From Chromera velia (lineage: Eukaryota; Sar; Chromeraceae), in assembly GCA_018398765.1 (NCBI GenBank), contig JAHBMJ010003309.1, positions 5,001-69,000 on the forward strand: a stretch of DNA of 64,000 nt, written 5' to 3'. This document shows, piece after piece, positions 34,081 through 45,700 of the stretch (positions are counted from its first letter, which is position 1; every line of letters starts with the position of its first letter). Position numbers and translations under genes: made by a program. The notes beneath the pieces were generated by a model that searched no databases, was not told the DNA's origin, and saw only the letters and a list, made by a program, of their open reading frames with translations.

Positions 34081-36730
34081 TCAGCTCAATGAAGTTCGGC
34101 CTCCCACCGTTGCTGGATCGACATTTGCAAAGGGATAAACTGGTACGGCGGCCCCCGCAGCGGCAGCAGATGCTGCGGATGATGACGAAGCAGCTGCTGC
34201 CCCATCTCCACCTTCCGTTTCCTCTGAGCCTGTCCCCGTCCCTGTCTCACTGCTTGTTCCACCCCCTGTGCTTGTCCCTGTACCCCCTTCACCCGACGAC
34301 GATTCCCCAGTGCCCCTCTCTGTCCCTGTCCCTGTCCCCGTGCTTCCTTCTGCTGTTGATGATCCCCCCCCACTTCCCGTCTCAGTCTCTGCATCTACTG
34401 CGATGTCCTCTGAGGATTCTGTGCCTGTGCCCGTGCTTGTCTCTGAGCTAGATGACGATTCGGATGTCCCCTCGGAGGACGAATCTGTATTGGAATCGGA
34501 CTCTTCGGATCCTTCAGTGGACGTGTGAGTGGAATCGGAGCCGCTTCCTTCTGAGCTCGATGCACTGTCCAAGGACAACTCAGTAGAAGAACCGCTGTCC
34601 ACGGTGTAAGTGCCTGGGACAAGATTGTGCCCCACACCGGACTCTGTGGGTGGTCCGGTTTCTTCTGTTGGGCCTGCCGCTGCAGCGGCATCTTCCGCAG
34701 ATTCCTCTCCCCCTTCCTCCGGAGACTCTTCGTCTGGGTTACCTGCCATGTCCTCTTCACTGCTGTGTGACTCGGTGTCACCGGCGATGGTTGTTGTGGT
34801 GGATCCGTCGGACGGGGAGGAGGCCGACCCTCCTGCTTGACCGGGGGCAAGGGTGCTATTGGTTCCAGTGGAATCGGTTGCATTGGTCAACGTGCTGTTT
34901 GAAAGGGTATCGTTCACACTTGATTGACCGGTACCGTTTGCATCGGCCGAAAGGGCGTCTGAGTCTGTGTCATTCAGCCCTGAGCTCAACTCGTCATCCT
35001 CCTCCCTCCCGACTGACGCTCCACTCTCTCCCCCTGTGACAGAAGAACCATCCAAATCAAAATCTTCCAAACTTTCACTTCCATTCCCTGCAGCAGCAGA
35101 CGTACCATTCACTCCCTCCGTCAGATCTGTACCATTCAGACCAGACACGCTGGAATCGGTACCGTTCAGAGTACCATGGCCTCCTGTGAGGGAAGAAAAG
35201 TCCCCGTCGGTGCCATTGACACCCGAAGACAGACTGCCTTCACCCGACGCTGTGCCGTTCGTTTGACCGACTGCTGTGCTGTTGTCACTATCACCCACCC
35301 CTTCTCCAGATCCATCAGAAGAGGATCCCTCGGCACTTCCCTCTGTGCCCCCTGACGATCTACCTCCTCCTTCCCCTTCTCCTTCCCCGTTTGACAAATC
35401 TCCACTCCCAGCTGCTCCTCCGGAGGAGCCCTCTCCGTCAGAAGACGAAGAACCTGCTTCTCCCCCCTCACCTCCAGACTCTCCTGAGGATCCACTCTCA
35501 CCCTCACCTTCCCCTTTCTCCCCTTCTTGCGCCTCTGTTCCTGTTCCAGCCCCCCCCTCAGGTTCTCCTTTCTTGGCCTCCTCGAGGGCTCCGTGGAGGT
35601 CTGACAGCCAATCCTGGTCGCTGCCTTCCTCAGACAACAACAACCTCTCCTCTTCTGACACAGATTTCGACCCACTCCCAGCCTCATCAGAGGAGGAGGA
35701 GGAAGAAGAGGAGGAAGATTCATCTGTCCCTGTGGAGTCACCAGACGACTCTCCCTCAAATTCCCCACTGCTGCCCTCTCCACTTCCCTCTCCATGTCCA
35801 GATCCGCTCTCTGCCCCTGCAGACTCAGCGGATGACCCTGCAGCTGCATGCGAACCCTCCCCGTGTGCGTGATGGCCTCCCTCTCCAGACCCAGACCCGG
35901 AGACGCCACTACCCGACTCTCCGTGAGACGAACCAGAGTGACTACCGCCACTGCCTGAATGACTGCCGCCCTCTTCTCCGTGAGTGGAATGACCCCCGCT
36001 GCCTGCATGGGCCCCTCCCTCCGCACCTCCTGCGTGTCCTCCAGTGTGGCTTCCTCCCGTGCCCCCATGGTGTCCGGAGGATCCCTCGGAGGACCCTGCG
36101 TGCCCCCCTTCCTTTCCTTCCCCGTGGGAAGAGCCCCCTTCCTCGTGGGAGGAGCCCCCGGAGGCTCCCCCATGGGCACTGTCTCCATGGGGGGAAGAAC
36201 CGGAGTGAGACGCAGAGTGGGAGTGGGACCCTTCTGAGCCGGAAGAGTGCGCACCGGTGTGGGTGCCCCCCTCCCCTTCGTGTCCTCCTTCCCCATGGCC
36301 CCCGTGGGATCCTGAGGTTCCACTCCCACTCCCACTTCCTGAGTGGTGCTCCCCTCCTTCGGTATCCAGAGGGGCGGGGTTGCCCGCAAACCCGGGGGGG
36401 GAATCTTTGAGTTTCCCATGGGATTCTGTCTCTGTCTCGAGGGGGATTTCGATGGGAGTAACAGCGGGGGCGTTTTCCTTATCGAACTCCTCATTTCCTT
36501 GGCAACTCGTCATGAACGCCCCTCCATCCTGCCTTCCCATATCGACGCCAATCTCCAAATTTTCGAAACGGCAGGGGAATCCACTAGCATAGTTGAAGAG
36601 GACTTGCTGCGTTCCGGTCAGACGGGAAGAAGCGAAGTGAAGGGAAATCGTCAACCCCCCGGAGCCGTAGAGGCCGACAGACCGGTCAGACACCATGAAG
36701 TGGTGACCGTTGAACGACACGCCCCCTTCT
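34081..36730 (-). other. Giant protein: half laminin-G and Ser/Gly/His/Thr-rich tail
   Basis: Exon 33, 882 codons. It starts with the first half of a laminin-G-like domain (GGVSFNGHHFMVSDRSVGLY, VLFNYASGFPCRF); no closing half follows. The remaining roughly 780 residues are low complexity: Ser/Gly/His-rich, then Ser/Gly/Glu-rich, a NGT-rich stretch with many N-glycosylation sequons (about 35-34.9 kb), then Ser/Thr/Gly/Glu repeats. It ends with a short Ala/Ser run and no clear GPI signal. Resembles structural wall or mucin tails. Confidence 0.65.
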
Positions 36731-39700
36731 CTGCAGACACACACGAAAAAAAATTCAGTCAAAAGCCATGCATAGAGCAGAGTGTGTACATGACTCTTGC
36801 CGTCGAGGCGCCAGGACAAAAGAGAGGCAGCTAGGAATAAAGAGAAGACTGACTGACAGTGAGTATGCAGGCATGTTGGCAGGGAGTGTCTGGGTGAACG
36901 CGTCGATGGTGTGCTCTGCGTCCGGGCCTGTGTGCGTCTTCTGCAGCACCGATTTCCAGTGTGACACTCTGCCTTCAGGAGTGAGCGTCAGGAAACGAGG
37001 ATGAGGAACGAAGAGACCCAACAGTCTCTTTCTGAGAGAGACAGGGACAGAACTCAGGTCTTCAAACGCTTGAGGATCTCCCTTATGAAGGAGGACAGTG
37101 GCTGATCTGAAAAAGTCAGCAACCTTCTCCAGTTCTCCTGCCTCAATGGAGATCTCACGCCTCCATATGGCCATGCCGTGAATGCTTCCTGCAAGAGGTG
37201 GAAAACATGAAAGTTGTGTTTCGTCAGCGAATGCTCTCAAAACGCTTTTTGGCCAGCTTCAGCGCTTTTCCCGTCAGATGCAAGAAGACAGAAGCAAACC
37301 ATCGTTTTTGTGTGAAGCACTATGAAGCCGGGAAAAAGAGTCGATTGATGCTGAGACTTACTTTCACCTAGACTGACCGAAAAAGCAGTTATCTGCAAGA
37401 GAGCGGTTGCTGAGATGGTCTCCTGGAAGGTTGTCTATTTCCCCTGGGTGAAGCGAGCTGAGCTCTTCCACCGACACCCGACAGCCCAGATCCACCGGGG
37501 CCGCCCGTCCAAGGAGCATACCGCGGGCCCACGCAGGTCCCGGAAAGCCGTGACCTGTGCGGACCAACTCGCCTCCAGACAGGAGATGCCCACTCTCAGC
37601 GGCATGTGAGGACAAACCAGGCACATCCTCATCTGAGGTGGGCAGTCTGAAGGCGAAGGCGGCAGGGTCCTCGGGAAGGGGTTTCTGCTTCTCTCCTGAG
37701 AACATTCGGAGAAGACTTTTGCCGAGCGGCTGGGGATATGGAAGGATCTCGACTGTGAATATCTCCGGCCCTGTTCCGATCGGGGTCTTTTTCTCCCCTG
37801 CTGATCCTGTCTCCCCCTCTTTCTCTTCCTCCACCTCCTCTCCTTCTGCCTCTTTGACAACTTGTTCCTTCGAGACGGTGGCGTGCTTGGGGCCTGCAGA
37901 GACTCCAAATCTTCCGATGCCTGCACGCATCCATTCACTCATTCGACCGATGATTGGGGGGATGATTCATGCGTTAGGTAGTCAGAAGGAGGATCGGACA
38001 CTCACACACACAAACACACGCACACACACACGCACACACACACACACATACACACACACACACATACACACACACACACACACACACAGACAGACAGACA
38101 GACATAGAGGCATAGAGACATAGAGACAGAAAGACAGAGGGACAGACAGACAGACAGAGAGACAGATGAATAAGTAGGTGGACAGGCAAATGGATAAGCA
38201 TAACGCATACATACATGTAAACATGCATGCGTGCACACATGCAGACACAGTAGGTGTTGAGACGAAGTTTCTTCTTCTCAGTTTCTTCTCATTCAAAGAA
38301 AGGGAATGGGACCGCAACGCAGGTAACGACAGAAACTTCTTCCTTGTCCTCTTGATGTCTCCCTGCTGTCACTCACGTACCTCCGCAGTTGACAGAGGTC
38401 ACCCACTCCCCGTCCTCGCAGACGGCCTCCCCCTCGAGAGGGATCGAGTGGCCCTCGTGGTCTTTGAACACATCCAGAGGCCGTGCACACCGGACAGAGA
38501 TTCTAGTGCCAGGCCGAGGCACCAGAGGGGAAGACGAGGGCACGAAGTCTTCCCTGTCCTCCCATTGACCGCAGGGTCTCTCACACCTGAGATTGACCTC
38601 CGACCATTTCACTGTCTGGCTGTTCCTGTCAAAGGAGGCAAAGAGGGCCTCGACTGATGCCCCCCCCTGTGCCACGAACTTGGACTCATGGCCCGCGAGA
38701 CTTCCAATCAGAGTTTCCTCTTCTTCATCTCCCGCGATCTGTTTCTCCATCCATTCCTGGTCTCTGCAGGAAATCTGAACGACCGCCACTGCCTCGACAG
38801 ACGGCAGGTCTGCTCCGTCGAGAGAGTCCCCCTCAGGAGGGGGGAGTTTCTTCACAGGCCCCCTCTTGTAACGCTCAGTCAACACAGGGACACCGCAAAC
38901 CTCCGGAGATGGACGGCCGCCCGGAGGCACGTGCACCTTTTTTGGGTCTGCCTGGACTGGGGGTTTCCACGCGTCTTTGTCTCCCTTGTCGGGATGTCGG
39001 AACACCCGTTTGGTGTCCTCCCAGTCCCTTTCGATCTTGAACGACACAGCGTAGCGCTGCTTTGGCTCGACTCTCGAATCCGAAATCAGGAGGGCCCGAA
39101 TGATGGGGTCGAAATGCGACTGCAGTCATTTAATTGAGCGTTCATGGGAGCAGGCAGACAGACATGCAGCCAGGCAGGGGAGCAGCAATCGACAGGTGTA
39201 AAAAGAGAAAAAGAAAGTCGGGAGGAAGGGACGAGGTGAAAAAAACAGCGGCGATCAACAAAGAGAAGAAGATGACGAAGAAGAAGAGAGTGCGGATTGG
39301 TGCTTTGGGGAATTCAGGGCTTAGCTCTCATGACCGAGCTCCTTTTTTTCGACATCATGCAACGACCAAGCGTTCGCTTTTTGGTCTGCAAAGTAATGTG
39401 AAACACAATCATGCAGACGAGCCCCCACTTCAATTGACAGACCTCTGCAGCCACAAATCCCTGGGCTCCTTTGAGGGTCGGTTGAATGAACGCGCGTCCT
39501 TCCACTGCCTTGAATCCTTTGGGAACCAGGGCAACGAGCTGAGACCCTTCTGCTGATGCTGTTTCTGTTTCATGATCCTCCTCTGACCCCCCCTTTTGGA
39601 ATTCAGGATCACTCAGGAGACTACCGGAACCCTTTTTGACTCCACCTACAGATTGTGTGTTCTGTGTAGGAGCAGGGCGCTTCTCTGTTTTGATGGTCAC

Positions 39701-42700
39701 GAAGTATGAAGTTCCCTCACCAAATCTGTTACTCTTTAGAAGAACATACGCACTGTCTGCGTCAAAAGAGAGGTTGTCACCATACGGGACGCTGATGGTT
39801 ATACGAGGCCCTTCGCCGTGTGAATCCTGAAGACAAACAGCTGCCTCTCCGCCTGCTGGCTGCATGTCGCCTCCCAGAGGCCCCACAGCCATCTCACCCC
39901 CGTGCGCAACTCCATGCAGCTCCTCGTAGGTAGGAAGCTCAGAAGGTTCTGCACTCGACGTCCCCTCTTCACTGTCTCCTCCTTGCTGGAGAATTTTCTT
40001 GTGCGTTTCCTCCAGATGTTTGAAGGCTTCCTCTAAGCCCTTCAGCTGCACCAGACTCTCAGCAGCGAGGGCTGCTTTCTTTTCAGCCGTGGAGAGAGAG
40101 CCGAAGATCGCATCGATATCAGCAGCCGTCTCCTCACCGAGGTGCACAGAGCCCCCTCTGGACCCTGAGAAGAGACTGTCAAGAGCGTTCTGGGCCTTTT
40201 CCCTCTCGGCATCGCTCTCATGGAGAGAATCCATGAAGGCGCCTATCTGGTCCTCGAAGGTCACGGTCTTGTACCCAGACACCTGGGCGGTGTACGGAGC
40301 TCCTTCGACCACCCTGCCGGAGGTGATAGATAGCACTCCGGTGGATGGATTGACGCCAACCTGCAGTGCAAAGGAAGCGGCAGAGAGCGAAATGCATCGT
40401 TGTCCACTGTTATGTGTAGATTTGTCTGGGTCCCCATCAGGAAACGACCAGAGACCATCGCAGATATTTGCACAGATTCACAACGACGGAGACACATTGT
40501 CAGCACACGAGGGACAACACTGTAGCAAAAAAACACAAACTGCAATGAAAGAAACCGCATAAAGTAAAATAGAGGAGGTTCTCTCTGTGGTGTCCTATCA
40601 GCTCACCTGAAGAGGGTTTCTCAATTTGACCTGAAGAAAAAAACAGAAAAAAAGGAGCTCACCTGAAGAGGGTTTCTCAATTTGACCTCGAAAGGCGCCT
40701 CCTTTCGGGAGTCTCCATCCTGAAGGTCCGACTTGACAGTCACGTACGCAGTCATGCGGGGGGTCCACCCGTCCGGTTTGCTCGCAGGTGTGAGCCTGAG
40801 GAAATGATCCTCCCCCACGCCTGTGCACGTCACAAAGATTTCCTCCTTGTCAATAGCGCCTTCGAGAGAGAGGAGGGCAGACGCCTTGGCAAGAAACGCC
40901 TGGAGATTCTTCTCCACTTCCTTCTCGATGGCCTCAGTGATGCGCAGTTGGTTCCCTGTGCGTCTGAGGCTCTCTGTTGCATGCTCGAGGAACTCATCTG
41001 TGGCTCCCCCGTCGAAAGGAGACGAGACGGCCTCTGTCGCAAGACGGAAAGAAGTCCGCGCAGCCTCGAGAGACGCCGTTGCGCTTTGAACTCTGGTTTG
41101 GGCCTCTTGTTGCTGCTCCATTAGAGACTCCAGGGCCGTCGCGGCGTCTGTGTGGAGCGTTCCTGGCACAAGCGCAACCGTCTGGATGACGTCGGGGGTG
41201 TCGAAAAGGGGTGACACGAGAGAAATCATGTTGCCCCCCCTGCTGTAGGACGCCGCCTCTGGAGACTTGAGTGACACTTCCCCTTCGTTGAACTCGTGAG
41301 ACGCTGTGACTGTGAAGAGCTTCACGGCTGCATCCGATAGGAGTGGGGCAGGTTCCCACTTACCCTCAGATGGCTGCTCTGGAAGCAGGTCCAAAGAGAG
41401 TCCTCCTTCCTTAGGCTTCTCATCGCTCTCCACGACCAGAAGTCTCTCTGCAGCGATGGTGATTGTCCCCAGTCGCTCGTCTGCAGACAGAACCTCCGGC
41501 CTCAATTGGGCAGAGGGGGTGGGAGGAGTGCCAACAGGAACATACGCTTCGACGGTTTTCGTTCCCTTCAACGCTCCTGCGTAGGACACGCCCTTCAAAA
41601 TTTCTGGGTGCTCCACCCGCAGGAAGGGGGCCTCGAGGTCGAGGTGGAACTGCAGGGAGAGAGAGGCAGAAGGAACGAACGAAACAGGGGTCGAAAGATT
41701 GTTTTTTGCAAAAGCCATCGGACGATGAAAAAGGAAAAAGCACAAACTCAAACCCAATGGACGAAGTTCTGAATAGGTAGGAATGAAATTTGAAGAAAGA
41801 GGGATCTACAGGCTCACGCTGACCATTGTTTCGTCGTCTGTGGAGACTTCCAGGACGTTTCCGTCGTCTCCCACCAATTTGAGTGTGCGCACATCTGACG
41901 GCTTCCACTTCTCAGGTACCTTGCCGTGGAGGAGGAATGTGACGACACCGTCTTGAATTGCTTCTGCTTCTAGATAGACAGATACGGACATCTGCATGGA
42001 TTTCCTCTGAAGGGCTACTGGGTGCTTTCCCTTCAGAAGAGCTGCGTATGTGTGTCCAGGAACAAAGTCTGCAGAAGCCACGTGGAGGGTGTCGATGGAC
42101 AAATCCATCTGCCAGTCTTCCCCTCCTGCTTCCACCGTGACTGAAGGAGCCCCTCCGGGTCCGATATCAAGGAACACAACCGACTGAGGAACGGAAATCA
42201 CCCAACCCTCTGGAACGGGGGCGAACACTGCGGTCACCTTGGTCTTCAACTGCTCAGCACCTCCACCTGCAAGAACCTCCACAGAGGCAAATTCTGCCTT
42301 CCCCTCCACCTTGACGTTGAATTGTGTCTCCTCCTTCTTCCAGGACACCTCTCCTCCCTTTGCGTTCACACCCTCGGGAAGGAGGAGTCGGGAGCCCGGC
42401 AGGTAACCCGTCAAATCGAGGGGCTCCTTGAATGCAGGGTCAGAGCACTTCACGTGCCTGTTCGCACGATCCCAAGTGAACTGCAGAGAAAAGAAAAGAA
42501 AAGAAGGAATGGAAGGGGACGCATCGTATAAGGGGTGAGAGAAATTCGGTATGGGATGTCTTTTTGATACCCCCCTTTTGTGTTCTCTAAGTTGGCGTTT
42601 TCTGAATTCGCCCTTTCAGCCCCTAACTCAATCGGGCAGTGTGCGAAGGAAACACGAAAGGAATGTTGGAGGAATTAGAGGCCAGATCCGGCCCCTTCAT

Positions 42701-45700
42701 TATCGGTGACTATTTGTTCAGAAACGTTACTCTCTCTCTTTTCTTTTTGCTCATTATGTTCCTAGTCTTGTCCTGCTAGTTGTGCCCCCGACTGACCGGC
42801 GTGCAGCTGAGTGAGACGTGTTTTCCCTCTGGAGTCTCTCCGTAGAGCTGCAGACTTTTCTCTGTCTCGGCAGAGAACCCCCAGGGCACGTGAGCGGTGG
42901 AACCTGTGAACTCTCCATTGGCAGCAGAGCCTCTGACAAAGAGGCTGTACCGAATCGGGGTCGGGCCTTCAATGACCGAAGGGGCAATCAGCTTGTACCC
43001 TGGGAGGGTGAACATGTACTTCTGCCCTTTGTTGATTCCGTACTTTGAGATGACCACCTGCGTCCAGTCAAAGAGAGTGAGAGAGGTGCTCGAAAGAATA
43101 TCCTTCTCTTTTGTGTTGCTTGCTTGCTTCTTAGCTTTCGTCCGTCCCTCCTTCCTTCCTTCCTGCCTGCCTGTCTGTCTGTCTGTTTGCCTTTCTGTCT
43201 CTCATGCTTCTCAATCCTGGTCTCCCTAAGCATCCCGGCAAACCAATCACCGAAATGAACAACCCCCCAAAGAACGCACCTCCTGGAGGTCTTTGTCGTA
43301 CTTGAACTGCTGTGAGTCTGCAGTGTTCACCGTCAGAGAAGAGCCAAGAGAGGGGGAGAACAGCTCCAGCGGTGCCTCATCGAGTCTCTGCAGGTCCATC
43401 AGCCACTCTCCAGGTCCATCAACGCCCACCTCATCAAGAGAAGCGTGGATCTTCCCTCCCGCCAGGCCCTCTGCCTTGATCTGCAGGTCGAACAAACTCT
43501 TCTGAGGACGGAGAATGCCGACCGTCGCTGCACCCTCAGGCCCCTCAGCCGCCTTGAAGACCCGAATAACAGGCACAGACGCCTCGTAGTCCTGCATCTC
43601 CTGCACGTCGTCACACTCAATCGCGTACGTCTCGTCGCCTACCGGGATCACGCCATCGGCCTTCTGGTCGATAGTGATCACCTGCACACACAGAATTAAA
43701 TTTAAGGGTACACACATTGTGTTCATCAGACTCGGTGCCTTCACATGCCATCCCTCTGATTTCATGAGTCGGGTCGCTCTGAGTATGCGTTTCGCAAGGG
43801 ATGTCTTGAAGAGCTGACGTATTTGATTTTTCGGTGCTTCTATCCTTTTCTCTGTGTGTCACAAGCGGAGCATTGCACGCTATAGAAGAATCCCAGAGCT
43901 GCACTAGGTGAGACCCTCTTTTACCCTCTTCTAGTCGGAAGAACGTGGATCGTGAAGGGCATCTGATTCAAACCGCAAAAGGAGCCGGGATGATCAGTTC
44001 ACAAACAGGGTTCAACACAGCAACGCCTTCTGTGAACATCCCCACTTCTCACCTTTTTGTTGTCCAAATTATTCAGCAAGATGGGCTTTGACTTATCCAG
44101 CTTCCACCCCCTGGGTATCTGGAGGTTCCAGCCCTGGATCCAGTTGATGACCAGGTAGGAGGTCGTGCGGACAACCGGAACTGCCACGTTGACGGGAATG
44201 TCGGGGGACAGAACGGGAGACCTCAGGACGATCAGATGCTCCATTTCGTTGTAGGCCACCTGAATCAAAGAGAAGATCAGCAGGTGAAAAGGTGAGTGAG
44301 TGAAAAAATTCATGTAACCATGAATGCATAGACAGTGAGGAGGTCATCTTGCTGAATGAGGCAGCCTCCCTGTCCCTGCACTAGAGAAGGGACTGTCGAC
44401 AGGCTGCAATTCAGTCATCCGGTTCTTCGGTCATCTGAGCGCTAGCCTTGATGTGCATAGGGAGCAGCTAGAGAAGCCTGTCGGAGAACGACAGCGGTAC
44501 AATTTCATCAGTGGATCGATGGAACGAAGTGATCCCTGTCTCATCGATGCAGATCGGATAGAAGAATGAGATCAGATGTGGTTTTGAAAGCAGACGGACC
44601 GTTGAGGCTTCGATCTCCGTTGAATGTCCATTGGCATCTTCGACCAGAATGCTCTTGGAGGAATCTAGAACTAGCTTTGTGGTCAGTTGGACAGACAGGA
44701 CTCCGTCTGCACTCGGAGTTCCTCCGGTCTTGATGATCCCCCTTCTCCCATTGACGGTGTGCACATGGACCGTGTACTCGACGTCCTTTGCCAAAAGAGG
44801 AGAACGCAACCAGAGGATTGAGGCGTTCTCTTCAAAGAAACTCTGCCGGCTGCTGGAAGGAACAATCGCCCCCCCCCCTCCGGCAGCCTCAACCAACACA
44901 GGGCGGCTCATGTCCGGACGCGAGCCGACTGGAATGTCGACGCCCAACAGTCCTTGTTCCTTCGGTATCTGTTTACCGAAAGCTACAGGCTGCTGTGGGA
45001 CCTCGGAGTTTGTCGGGACCAGCGTCACATGCAAGGAGTAGGGCTGGGAGTCGATCACCTTCGGATGGCGTAACGACAGAGTCACACCATTCCACGAGAC
45101 GGCATGTGAAGCCACATCCAGAGTCACCTTCAGAGGCTCCTCCCCCTCTGGGCTTGGACCGTCCAGAACAAGCGGAGCGTCCAAGTTGGGTTCCCACCCG
45201 GTGGGGCAGTGGAACTCCAGAGAGGTTGTGTACGCGTTGGCCTGGAGGGAGAAGGGCACAGGGAGCTGTTGAGTGGACACCTCGGGAGTGTGGACCCACA
45301 TGCCTCCTCTGCACTTCAACGCCACCTCATCACTGCCGTCACATGCGAGTGTCCTTTTGGACCCAGGAAACGTCCCCACTCCCCTCCAGGCACACGACCC
45401 TTTTTTGAAAGTGACGGGACAAAGAAGACCCTTCGGCTTTGCGTTGGTTTCGTCTGCAGTCAGCAGAATGGGAAATGAACATGTCCAGGAAAGAAAGAGT
45501 CTGCAGAATTATTGTCGAGGGAAAATACGGACAAAATGTGAAAAAATGAACGCAAAGAGAGACCAGAAGAATTTGAGAATCCATCACTTGAAGCCCATTC
45601 TTTCTCTAGAAGGACATAATTTGCGGAGTGGAAGTATACAAACTCACCTTTCTGCCTTTTTTCAAGGAAGATGTCGAGCATCTTTTCCGAAAATCGACGC

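Noticed and set aside
35391-36410. Long plus-strand open frames opposite the Ser/Gly-rich tail
   Set aside because: Low-complexity antisense of exon 33. The minus-strand frame continues a laminin-G-like start and joins exon 32 in phase.
37999-38320. Cys/Val-rich and His/Thr-rich open frames over CA and GACA repeats (also near 47.8, 54.85, 57.7 and 61.1 kb)
   Set aside because: Translations of microsatellites inside introns.
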